From Branchiostoma belcheri (Eukaryota > Chordata > Leptocardii > Amphioxiformes > Branchiostomatidae), in contig NW_017803257.1 in assembly GCF_001625305.1 (NCBI RefSeq), positions 198,360-262,359 on the forward strand: a DNA stretch of 64,000 bases. Reading direction: 5' to 3'. The position numbers and the translations under genes are program-made. The notes under the pieces are model-generated. The model was not told the DNA's origin. It made no database searches and saw only the letters and a program-made list of their open reading frames with translations. Below are positions 33,436-43,090 of the stretch, piece by piece; the stretch's first letter is position 1, and the number at the start of each line of letters is the position of its first letter.

Positions 33436-33690
33436 TGGGGTCGTATGGCGTAACGGCAGAGTGTTCGACTCGGATCCAAGAGGTCACTGACATGCCACCG
33501 ATCTTGTGCCCTTGGGAAAGACACTTAACACGACTTTCTTCAGTTTCCCCGAGTGAAATTAGTATTGTCCTGTCCTGTATTTGTTCTCTGAGTTGGTGGT
33601 GGCATAAAATAAGTTGATATAACTTGAGTGGTTTGTCACCATATCTAGTCACCATATCTAGTCATGAAATGTTCGGAAATATGAAAAAAA
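33436..33690 (+). mobile_element. tRNA-derived SINE with deleted B box
   Basis: A box TGGCGTAACGG at 33446-33456. The B box segment (GGGTTCGAGTCC in the other copy) is missing between AAGAGGTC and ACTGACATGCC. Body and 3' part match the SINE at 32671. Confidence 0.8.
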
Positions 33691-33789
33691 ATAAATTAAT
33701 AGTAAGCGATCATAAATACAGAGAATTATTCTGACATTTTGTCATGGAATAAATAGAATAAAATTTCAGCTCCTAGATCGGCAGACAAC

Positions 33790-34240
33790 GTTACGAGTTA
33801 CATATTATAAATGACAACAACGATAAACACAACGTAAATATAATCAAATGACGATAGTCAAATAATATATATCGACTACAAAAAAGCCATCTTGTCGACA
33901 ACCAAAGAAGTGGGAGGGGGTCTTGGGCGTCTCTACTGAATGTGTATACGGCAGAGTTGGAGCATGCGCACATGTTTGTAAAATCACGTGATTACATCAC
34001 GAGTTCTCTCCACGTGTGAATAGATGTGTTTGATCTCCTGCTTACCAGCACAGAGTACCTTTTTTTCCACGAAAATAAGTCTGGCTCTTGCATAAAAATT
34101 AGCTGCTATTGCATCACCTCATACCACGTCATTCTTCCAAATAAGGGTAAAAGTAACCATACCTCGTCAGACCAATTAAGGTATTATTTTATATATTCAT
34201 GGATTTTTGCACAGCTATACACTGCGTGACAATACAGTCT
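33790..34240 (+). promoter_or_regulatory. Orphan copy of the CTLD-gene upstream region
   Basis: Matches 34730-35175 block by block: GAGCATGCGCACATGTTTGT, AAAATCACGTGATTACATCA, CCACGTGTGAATAGATGTGT, CCACGAAAATAAGTCTGGCT, then TGACAATACAGTCTA, which stops just short of where the other copy has its start codon. No exon follows. A duplicated promoter without its gene. Confidence 0.7.
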
Positions 34241-34729
34241 ACGGCCTTCTGAATTTATTTTATTTACCTTATTTTGAGTAAAAATAGCGATTGTAGCTTG
34301 AAAACCCAAATCCCCAACTGACAGTTCCAAAAAGAACACTCGGGTTCTACATGTTCCGACAGCGGAAGGATTTGGAAGATTCCATTGATGCATGAAGGTA
34401 TAGACTATTGGAACACTTTACATTTTGGACAGGGGTAATTTAGGAACAGTCCATTTCGTGCAGGAGAGGGAAAGGTCCATTTTTGGTACGGGGGACGTGT
34501 TGAAGTCATTTGTTGCATTTGCTCCCGAGCAAATGTCGGCCTTTCCAGTTATCATATGATTTTGTACGCATGGTGCTAGCAGGTTTGATTTTGTAGATAT
34601 TTAGAAATTATGAATAGAAAATGATCACGTTTTTACCCCATCTAGGAAGTTTCTAGTAGTCTGTCTTTATTCTTTCTTAATTTTATCTTCATTCTCTTTA
34701 GCTTTATTGAGATTCAAGACAATACAAAT

Positions 34730-35184
34730 GCTGGCTCTATGCAGCTACCACATTAGGGTAAACACAACTTAAATACAATCAAATAACGTTAACGATAAAT
34801 AGCATCAGATATATCGTATACAAAATAGCTATTAAATTGTCGACAACCAAAGAAGTGGGCTTGGGCGTCTCTACTGAATCTGTATACGACAGAGTTGGAG
34901 CATGCGCACATGTTTGTAAAATCACGTGATTACATCACGAGTTCTCTCCACGTGTGAATAGATGTGTTTGATCTCCTGCTTACCAGCCCAGATTACCTCT
35001 TTTTCCACGAAAATGAGTCTGGCTCTTGCATAAAAACAAAATGCTATTGCATCACCTCATGCCACGTCATTCTTCTGAATAAGAGCCTTACTCCGTCAGA
35101 CTAATCAAGGTATTATTCATGATTTGTTCAGTTATAGTATACACAGGTACTGCGCGACAATACAGTCTGCACAGTACGGTCGAA
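34730..35184 (+). promoter_or_regulatory. Presumed promoter/5' UTR of CTLD gene copy 1
   Basis: Conserved with 33790-34240 and, more weakly, 42230-42603. Contains an E-box palindrome (TCACGTGA), CATGCGCA (NRF1-like half site) and CTTGCATAAAAAC as a possible weak TATA element. Function inferred from conservation among paralogous copies. Confidence 0.5.
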
Positions 35185-35473
35185 ATGTACGAGCAGGCAG
35201 AGCCTGTCCGGTCGCCTTTCTCCGGCCCCGACAGCCCCCAACCCAGCGAGCCGCCACCCCAACCCAGTCCCGTCCGTCAGAGTGGTTCACGCGGGCGTGC
35301 CCGCCATGGCAACGGTGCTTCGGACAAGCAGCGGGAAGACCAGGACACGTCTTCACACACGTACGAAAACGCCGAGGAGGCGAAACGTTACGCAACGTCT
35401 GCAGGTAACCGGCGCTTTTCACACCTGCCTTTTACAGTGGATATTTGTACAATCAGAAGAAAATCAACCTTTA

Positions 35474-35737
35474 GGGTACCCTGGGGGCCATCCTCGTTGG
35501 GCGAGTTAGTAAACGCGCGCGGGCCCTGGATAGCCCGTCCCCGGCACACGCCCTCCCCGCCCTACGCTGGGCACCACATGCGGAAACCCTCTAGGCCGCG
35601 CGCTGAAACCACATGCGGAAACCCTCTAGGCCGCGCGCTGATAGTAATTACGCAAACCCCCTAGGTCCCCCGCCAAAACGCCCGCGCGCGTTTACTAACT
35701 CTCCCCGACGCCCAACGAGGATGGCCCCCAGGGTACC
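35474..35737. mobile_element. MITE with ~55-bp terminal inverted repeats
   Basis: GGGTACCCTGGGGGCCATCC at the left end is mirrored at the right end (...ATGGCCCCCAGGGTACC), continuing through AACGAGGATGG and TTTACTAACTC to CGCGCGCG. TTTA flanks both sides (35470-35473 and 35738-35741), a likely 4-bp target-site duplication. The GC-rich core holds two copies of ACCACATGCGGAAACCCTCT followed by AGGCCGCGCGCTGA. Non-coding. Confidence 0.85.
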
Positions 35738-35861
35738 TTTAGGGAGGGTATATTACTTATCGACTATTGCATAGCTTGCTATATGGATAAATTTGATGCA
35801 ACAAGAAATCCCTCCAATCTTAACGGTACGCCCCGCATGTAAAATTCATCAGCAGGGTATC

Positions 35862-35912
35862 TGTATCGGTATAGCCGGTATAACCGCCCTTCGGCGTAAC
35901 ACAGGCGGCGCG
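35862..35912 (-). repeat. Single copy of the 50-bp array unit at the 3' side of a LINE
   Basis: Minus strand GTGTTACGCCGAAGGGCGGT, TATACCGGCTATACCGATAC, AGATAC. It lies immediately downstream (in element direction) of the minus-strand LINE reading frames ending near 35932, which suggests that the unit is a LINE 3' terminus. Confidence 0.75.
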
Positions 35913-35929
35913 GCGGCAGCTAGCTAGAT

Positions 35930-38690
35930 AGCTAGATTCTTGTTCTTTTCTGGGCTGGTATCAGATACTTTGTGGTTGGTACTTTCATCAGTTTATTAGT
36001 CATTTTGTACATCATGCACAGTCTGGACATTCTACGTCTGTCTCCCAGTGACCCCCACTGTAGGTTTCTTTTTATTTCCGTTACACTAGCACCCCTTTGA
36101 TGGTTCGTGCAGAATCTTGCAGCTTGATTCTGTACCCTTTCCAGTTTATCTTTGTCTTTCGTTGTAAATGGATTCCATACTGTCGCGGCATATTCTAGGT
36201 TTGGTCTTACAAGCGACGTGTAAGCAAGTGATTTTACCCATGTTGGACATGACCACAGATTCCGCCTAATAACTCCCAATGTTTATTTGTCCTTCGCAGT
36301 GATGTTGTTAACATGGGTGCCCCACTTAAGGCTACTTGTCAATGTAACACCGAGATACGGATGTTTTTTTGTTGTTGCCAAAGCTTGACCACAGAACAGA
36401 TAGCTAGTTATATGTGGGGTTCGTTTGTTTGATATATGCATAATGTAGCATTTTCTGGGTTGAACTGCATAAGCCATTTGCTTTGCCATTCTTCCAGCGT
36501 GTTCAGATCTTTTTGTAGAAGGTGTGAGTCATTCTGTGTAGAAAGCTCTACATACAACAGACAGTCATCGGCAAATAATCTCACCTTTGAATCAAGCTGA
36601 TCTGGTAGGTCATTAATATACAAGAGGAATAGCAATTGTCCAAGGACAGTTCTTTGCGGAACTCCTGACGCTACTCTAAATGGAGCCGAAGCCTTCCCTC
36701 CCACCACTACTGTTTTCTCCCTGTTGGTTAGAAAGGCTTTTAACCAATTTAGAGTTGTTCCTTGGATTCCATAGTACTGCAGTTTTGAGATGAGCCTACC
36801 ATGGGGAACTTTGTCGAACGCTTTTGAGAAGTCAAGTATCGCTAAACTATTTCCTTTTTCCTGTTCAGTGCACCAGCTATGTCATAAACTGTTACTATGA
36901 GTTGTGTTTCTGTGGATCGCTTAGCTCTAAATCCATGCTGGTAGTCCGTCAATATGTTGTGACTTTCTAAATGCTTCATCACTTCGTTGTGGACGATGTC
37001 TTCAAGCAGTTTACAGGACACACAGGTCAGTGAAACAGGTCTGTAGTTGCTGGGTACCGCTCTATCTCCCTTTTTGAAAATGGCGCAAATATTTGCATCC
37101 CTCCAGTCTTTAGGTATCTCTCCGATGTTCAACGAGTGTTGAAAAATATTGGTTGACACAGGTGCGATTTCAATAGCTGTCATTTTCAGGAGCCAGGGTG
37201 CTATTTGGTCTGGACCGCATGCTTTAGATGGGTTGAGACCCTCAAGCATTTTTTCCACGCCAACAAAAGAATATTTTATGTCTTCCATGGGAGGAGTACA
37301 TGGCTGACCCAGAGATGGCATATCTGTTGTGTCTTCTTCGGTGAAAACGCTTTTGAATTGTGAGCTGAGTGCTTCTGCTTTTTTCCCCCACTGTCACTGA
37401 TGATGGTATTTCCCACCTTTAGGGGTGCTACCCCGATAAGGTCTATCCTTAGTCCTTTTATGTACGACCAGAATGTTTTGGGTTTGTCAACTATAGCTTC
37501 TCCGAGTATGTCTGCCACATATTTTGAGTGCTTTTCTGAACCCCCTTCTTAACTCTCTTATATTTGTTCCAGTCTTTGTCTTGTTCTGTTTTCTTAGCTT
37601 TGTTATAAAGGCGCTGTTTCTTACGACAATGTTGCCTTAGATTTCTGTTAAACCAGGGCAGGTTGTATCGGCTTGAAGTCATTTTGCTTGGGATGTGCCT
37701 GTTCATAGTAAGTTCCATCTTGCCTTTGAAGTCTGCCCACTTCTGTGATACTGACATGTCCTCTGTTCTTTTGTCAAAGTTATTGGCATATATAGTCCGT
37801 GAGATCTTTCGTGATGGCTGGTTCATCGGCTTTTGTGCGAATGTAAACTTTTCTCTTGGGTTTCCTGTTTTGTTTCGGTGCCAAGTTAACATCCACCAGA
37901 ACCATGTCATGGTCACTTAACAACTGTAGTCTTTTCAATTATATTGGGGTTATTACCCAAAACCAGATCCAAAAGGTTACCATTTCTAGATGCTTCTTGC
38001 ACTGTTTGGGATAACCCGTGGTTATCCATTAGGCACAGAAGTTTCTCTGCTTGACCTGTGTGGGTCTGAGTGTTGTCAGTTGTACTAATGCCCCAATTGA
38101 TGCCTGGGGTGTTGAAGTCCCCAAGTATGATCCCATTGTCAGAGTTTACTTTAGCTCCCAATTTACCTATAGACCTGTCAAGTTCATCCAGACTATTGCC
38201 CTGGTCTGATGGGGGTCTGTAGTATGTACCTATTATCAGTTGTTTTCTTCCTACAAGTTGAGTTTGTGTCCACAGAAGCTCGCAGTCTGTGTCTAGGTCT
38301 GGCCTATGGGTAACAATTAGATCATCCCTGTAAGCCTGAAATACACCACCTCCTTGGCCAGTTTGTCTGTCTTTCCGGTGTGCTATGTAGTTGCTGGGGA
38401 ATATTTCACTACTTGCTATGTTTTGGTTGAGCCATGACTCTGTACCTGCTACTATATCTGAATTGTAAGTGTCAAGTACTGTCGCCAGTTTAGATGTTTT
38501 GTTCCGCACACTCTGGCAGTTTACTAGGAGAATTTTACTTTTGGATCTCTTGTGACTATAACCCCACATTTGAGAATTATCCAGCTTTGGTTCCCGCACC
38601 GGTGGGCATTTGGTGCGATGGAATCCCCAGCTTCATAAAGGCAGCAACGGGACTTAAGAAGTCATGGTGTTTCTGATATCAGTCCTAAAA
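35930..38690 (-). mobile_element. APE-type LINE, degenerate
   Basis: Minus-strand segments in collinear order: endonuclease 38599-37913 (NCQSVRN, AGTESWLN, TYYRPPSD, LGDFNTPGINW), then after a frame change at about 37920 a SDHDMVLVD segment, linker 37916-37276 (DKPKTFWSYIKG), RT 37321-36408 (ACGPDQIAPWLL, SNYRPVSLTC, HGFRAKRSTETQL, FADDCLLY), and tail 36489-35932 (YLGVTLTSSLKWGTH, LEYAATVWNPF). Several frame changes and stops. In intron 1 of CTLD copy 1, antisense. The C-terminal end looks truncated. Confidence 0.85.
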
Positions 38691-38704
38691 CATACGGTCA
38701 TTAG

Positions 38705-38802
38705 GTGTGTGTGTATGTAGGCATATGTATGTATGTATGTATGTATGTGAGTGTGTGTGTGTGTGTGCATGCGTGTGTGTGTGTGTGTGTGTGCGTGCGT
38801 GC

Positions 38803-38846
<44 letters not shown>
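38705..38846. repeat. (GTAT)n / (GT)n microsatellite
   Basis: GTATGTATGT followed by long GT runs with interspersed GC. A comparable GT tract is at about 43050-43125 at the same place in copy 2. Confidence 0.9.
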
Positions 38847-38847
<1 letters not shown>

Positions 38848-40782
38848 TGTGTGATGCGTGTGCGGACGTGCTTGTATGTTGGTCTGGCATTAAACTAGTG
38901 TATTCATTCATTAACATGTATTAAATAATTACCCGAGCGAAGCATGTAAGCATGTTTTTTTCCTACCAGATGGCGGATATCCGGGTGGAGCGAGCGGCCG
39001 CCGTGGTGTCTGTAGTTTCCTCCGCGCCCGCCGCAGCTTCCTCGCCGCCGGCATCGCCGTGCTGCTTAGCCTGTGCGCTGTGGGACTCGCCCCTTTGACG
39101 TTCAGCAACAAACAGGTAACGGTCTTATACCAGAAAGCTTTTGTTAGGCTGTTTTTCTTATTCTCATTCTGCTTTTAAGGAGGGTACAAGAAAGAATTAT
39201 CTGCAGTTTTTGGTAAGTTTGCTTCTTACGTTTGGTATTCTGACGTACGTATATACCTTTGTAGGAAATATCGCAATTGAAACGCGACCAAGACGGCATG
39301 TCCACCACTGTTGACGCCCTGAAAAGCGACCAAGACGCCTTGAAGCGCGACCAAGACGGCATGTCCACCACTGTTGACGCCCTGAAAAGCGACCAAGACG
39401 GCATGTCCGCCACTGTTGAGGCCTTGAAGCGTGACCAAGACGGCATGTCCACCGCTGTTGACGACGTAAAACGCGACCTGGACAACGAGCGAAGCCGAAT
39501 CGCCACCTTGGAGCAGCGTCTTCATAAGATTGAGAAGACTTTACGTAATTATAAATTGCGTTTTAATCTGTTATGTTTTCCCTTTATGTTGGTCTATTTG
39601 AAAACGTCATTTGTTGAAAAAAACAGGTAATGCAGGTCACTATTTCATTACATGTGTGAGTGGGGGGGGGGGGTAGTCCATTTTAAATATTCGTATATCG
39701 AATATATCCCGGGGGTTGATTTATTGCATGTATTTAATGATATTCATATGACCCGTCTATGACAGGTTGCTAATATAAACATTATTTTCCAGCATCTTGC
39801 CCCAAAGGGTTACACAATCTGGCGTGACATCTGCTACAAGGCATTCAACACACTCAAGACCTTCCGCGACGCGGCCGCGGCCTGTCGTGCAGACGGCGGC
39901 ACCCTCGCCATGCCCCGAGACGCCGAGACCAACGCCTTCCTCATCTCCCTGTACAACTCCGTGAGCGACACGGATGCCTTCTGGATCGGCCTGCACGATC
40001 AGAGCGAAGAGGGAAAGTTTGAGTGGGTGGACGGTTCTGCACTTGGGCCGTACACCTCCTGGGGTCCGGGACAGCCGACCGGCACCAAATATGGGGGCGA
40101 CTACGATTGCGTCCTTTACTCCGCACTGCCATCTCGGAAAGACAAGTGGAGCGACGACGGATGCCACAGGACGTTTCGCTTCATATGCCAGGCTGCTCAA
40201 GGTACTTATTATATCCTCACTATTTTCTGAAACCCTTCCATCCGGTAAACACAGCACAGAATAAGCGGCAGACCATCATTGCTCCTGTTACAAACCAAGT
40301 CTTTACTAAATCGTTCCACAGCTCATCCCTGATAATTCTAACCTTTTGTTTTTCAGAACGTCCATAGGCGACTGTCGAGAGTCTCACCACTGCTGTATAG
40401 CTGCTGTAGTACAACTTAAGACCGGCAATTATAGCATTGTTTTAGATCAACAGTTTTCTACAAAAGTTGAATCCGCAAAGTAGAAATACTGAATGGAACG
40501 GAGCAGTTCTGTACAATGGTAGTCACGCTTGTTTTCATATGGAACATTTGTCAACACATTTAGTCAAGACACACAATGTCCTTCTGAAGGCAGAACCATA
40601 TCAAGTTTACTTGATAGAAATGAGTGAAACATTCAGATGTAAGTTTTCCTGAATATGTGGAAGGTAGCAGGTTTAGGGATTGTGATTCTGTGGTAGAAGT
40701 AGACGCTGTGCCAATAGAACTTTTACATTTTATTGGTTTTTACTTTTGTTATTATTGTTACTTATTACTATACAATGTACAG

Positions 40783-40934
40783 GCACACAATGTCCTTCTG
40801 GTGGCAGAATTATAGAGAGTGTATTTTGTAAAACATTGGAAATACTCGAATTGAGTGAATTTGGGAGACAACAACTTGAGCAAGTCTTAAGAAATAGCGG
40901 TTCTGTCACAGAAGTACACGGTGTACCAATATAA
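40783..40934 (+). CDS. Candidate alternative C-terminal exon (module 2, copy 1)
   Basis: Acceptor ACAATGTACAG, then phase-1 entry, 50 codons to TAA at 40932-40934: starts (G)TQCPSGGRIIESVF and ends GSVTEVHGVPI. The phase matches the donor of the CTLD exon (40201) and of the neck exon (39544). No homologue recognised. The same module is open in copy 2 at 45211-45362. Confidence 0.45.
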
Positions 40935-41197
40935 CATTCATAATTTTATTACTTATTACATGTATTACTTTTTACTTATTTAGTCAAGGCACAGAATGTC
41001 CTTCTGATGGCAGAATCATATCAAGTTTACTTAATGAAAATAAGGGCAACATTCAGATGTAACTTTTCTTGAATATTTTAAAAGTAACAAGTTTAGAAAT
41101 GGTGATTTTGTGGTAGAAGTAGACGCTGTGCCAATACAATATTCATATTTTTCATTACCTCTATCAATATTGTTATTCATAACGACACATTGTACAG

Positions 41198-41337
41198 ATG
41201 CAAAATGTCCTTCTGAAGGCAGGATCATTGAAGATTATTTGGTAAAGAACGGGCAACACGTGTTTTTAATGTTTGGAAGACAAAAAGTATTTTCAAAAGT
41301 TGGATCCGTAACAGAGGTGAACGACGTACCAATATAA
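41198..41337 (+). CDS. Candidate alternative C-terminal exon (module 4, copy 1)
   Basis: Acceptor CATTGTACAG, phase-1 entry, 46 codons to TAA: (D)AKCPSEGRIIEDYLVKNG ... GSVTEVNDVPI-stop. Preserves the CPSxGRII start and VTEVxxVPI end seen in module 2. The corresponding module in copy 2 (about 45626) has a 1-base insertion. Confidence 0.4.
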
Positions 41338-41689
41338 CATGCACAGTTTTATCACTTATTAGTACTTATTGTAGACAAGGTACCGAATGTTCTTCTGATG
41401 ACTTAATCATATCACGTTTACTTGGGAAAAATTTGGCAACACTGGAATTGAGTGAACTTTGGTAAGAAAACACCTGGAACAAGTCAGAAATGATGGTTCT
41501 GTCGTGGAAGGAAAGGCTTACGGTGCCAATATAACGTGTTATTAGTAAGAAGCATATACGTATAGGATTTAATCGCCAGTATGTAAAAGAATTTCAAGTA
41601 AAAGAATTTCAATTGTACATCAACGACATCAGTAGATTTGTAATTGTCGTGTTATATGGATGTTTGACGGAGCAATTGAAGGACCTGTG

Positions 41690-41970
41690 ACATTAAATAT
41701 GGCTGTAACCATGTAACAGTTTAACACCACTGTAACGACCAAGTGTAACAATTTAATATCACTGTAGCACTCAAGACTGAAACAATGTAAAGCTTAATAT
41801 TACTGTAACAATCTAGACTGTAACAATGTAACAGTTCGTTACCACTGTAACAATTACGATTGTAGCAATCTAACACTGGTATTAATATATATTATTATAA
41901 CGACTGTTACAATGCAACAGTGTAACAATCAAGGCTGTAACAATGCAACAGTTTATAACCACTGTTAAAT
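41690..41970. repeat. Degenerate minisatellite (CACTGTAACAAT...)
   Basis: Loose tandem repeat of units containing CACTGTAACAATCAAGACTG, TAACAATGTAACAGTTTAATAC, about 40 bp. Same repeats at 46130-46480 and 46670-46890. Confidence 0.8.
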
Positions 41971-42229
41971 CTGCTGCCTGTAATTGAGACTGTTAAGACT
42001 GCTTAAGATTTTGCACTTTTTGGTGGTTTCTACAATAAAAAAGAACTGTTGTGGTTCAATGCGCATCTGTAATTTTTTAAACTGTGTGCCAGTGTAACAG
42101 GATGTTTGGTGTGTTAGTTCTTTCTTTTTATTCTCATTTTCTTTATTCAGATTGCAGCAAGACAAAACAGCGCTGGCACTAGGCAACTAACACATATATC
42201 ATACATATTGCAACAAGGGTAAACACATT

Positions 42230-42603
42230 CAACGTAAATACACTAAAATAAACATAAATAGCATCAGATATACCGGATAAAAAATAAGATTTTGTAGACA
42301 ACTACAGAAGTGTGTTGGGGGGGGGGGCATCTCTGGTACATGTATATATGGCAACGTTTGTGTACATGCGCACATGTCTGTAAAATCACGAGATTGCCAG
42401 GCAGGATTAATTCTTCTTCCACGAAAATGAGTCTGCTTCTTCTAGAAAAACAAAATGCAATACGAAAGACGTCATACCACGTCACCACTCCTAATACGGG
42501 CAAGGTATCCTTCCTTCTTCAGACTAATCGTGGCGCCCTTGTGAATATGCACGCGCCTTGACGTTGGTTGTTGTACTGCGTACCTGCTGTCTGCACAGTC
42601 GAA
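42230..42603 (+). promoter_or_regulatory. Presumed promoter/5' UTR of CTLD gene copy 2
   Basis: Diverged counterpart of 34730-35184 (CATGCGCACATGTCTGTAAA, ATCACGAGATT, CCACGAAAATGAGTCTG, TGCACAGTCGAAATG at the start codon). The E-box palindrome is changed to TCACGAGA. Confidence 0.5.
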
Positions 42604-43045
42604 ATGTACGAGCAGGCAGAGCCTGTCCGGTCGCCTTTCTCCGGCCCCGACAGCCCCCAACCCAGCGGGCCGCCACCCCAACCCCTTCCCGTCCAGCAGA
42701 GTGGTTCACGCGGGCGTGTCCGCCACGGCAACGGCGCTTCTGACAAGCAGCAGGAAGACCAGGACACGTCTTCACACACGTACAAAAACGCCGAGGAGGC
42801 GAAACGTTACGCAACGTCTGCAGGTAACCGACGCTTTTCTGACCTGTTTTTTACAGTGGATATTTGTACAAGCAGAAAAAACTATTCCTGTAGAGAAAGT
42901 ATATGAACACTTTTCGTCTTTTGTATTGTACTTCACTGTATGGGTAAATGACAACAAGAAATCCATCCCTTACTCAAAGTTCCTTATATGAAATTCATTA
43001 GCAGGATACTCGAACGTTCTTGCAACTGTGCACATTTGGTGCCGT

Positions 43046-43090
<45 letters not shown>

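Larger units (their letters stand above)
35185..40367 (+). pseudogene. DC-SIGN-like type II CTLD gene, copy 1 (1-nt frameshift in CTLD exon)
   Basis: Exons 35185-35404, 38970-39115, 39265-39544, 39793-40201, 40357-40367. Exon 1: cytoplasmic tail (MYEQAEPVRS, proline-rich, HTYENAEEAKRY). Exon 2: membrane segment (FLAAGIAVLLSLCAVGLAPL). Exon 3: neck of 7/14-residue repeats (DGMSTTVDALKSDQ). Exon 4: CTLD with QPT and WSD in the calcium site. Exon 5: ERP-stop. At about 39809 one extra base (AAAGGGTTAC against GAAGGTTAC in copy 2) shifts the CTLD frame into a stop at the CGTGA of the next codons. If that base is an error, the protein would be about 355 aa. Intron 1 carries a MITE and a LINE. QPT and WSD suggest lost canonical sugar binding. 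Confidence 0.75.
40560..41530 (+). repeat. Five ~200-bp modules downstream of CTLD copy 1
   Basis: AATGTCCTTCTG (or AATGTTCTTCTG) starts at 40575, 40789, 40995, 41204 and 41386, spacing 214, 206, 209 and 182. Each module ends in a GTGCCAATATAAC-like block. Modules 2 and 4 are open reading exons; 1, 3 and 5 contain early stops or frame changes. Confidence 0.85.

Noticed and set aside
35124..35422. Alternative-frame ORFs over lectin exon 1
   Set aside because: Only the frame with ATG 35185 continues in phase into the membrane exon, and it is the one conserved in copy 2.
35119..35664. 181-codon single-exon ORF running through the lectin exon 1 donor
   Set aside because: The donor GCAG|GTAACC is conserved in copy 2, and the downstream part enters the MITE, so this is intron read-through.
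38654..38917. His/Thr-rich ORF
   Set aside because: Pure translation of a GT microsatellite.
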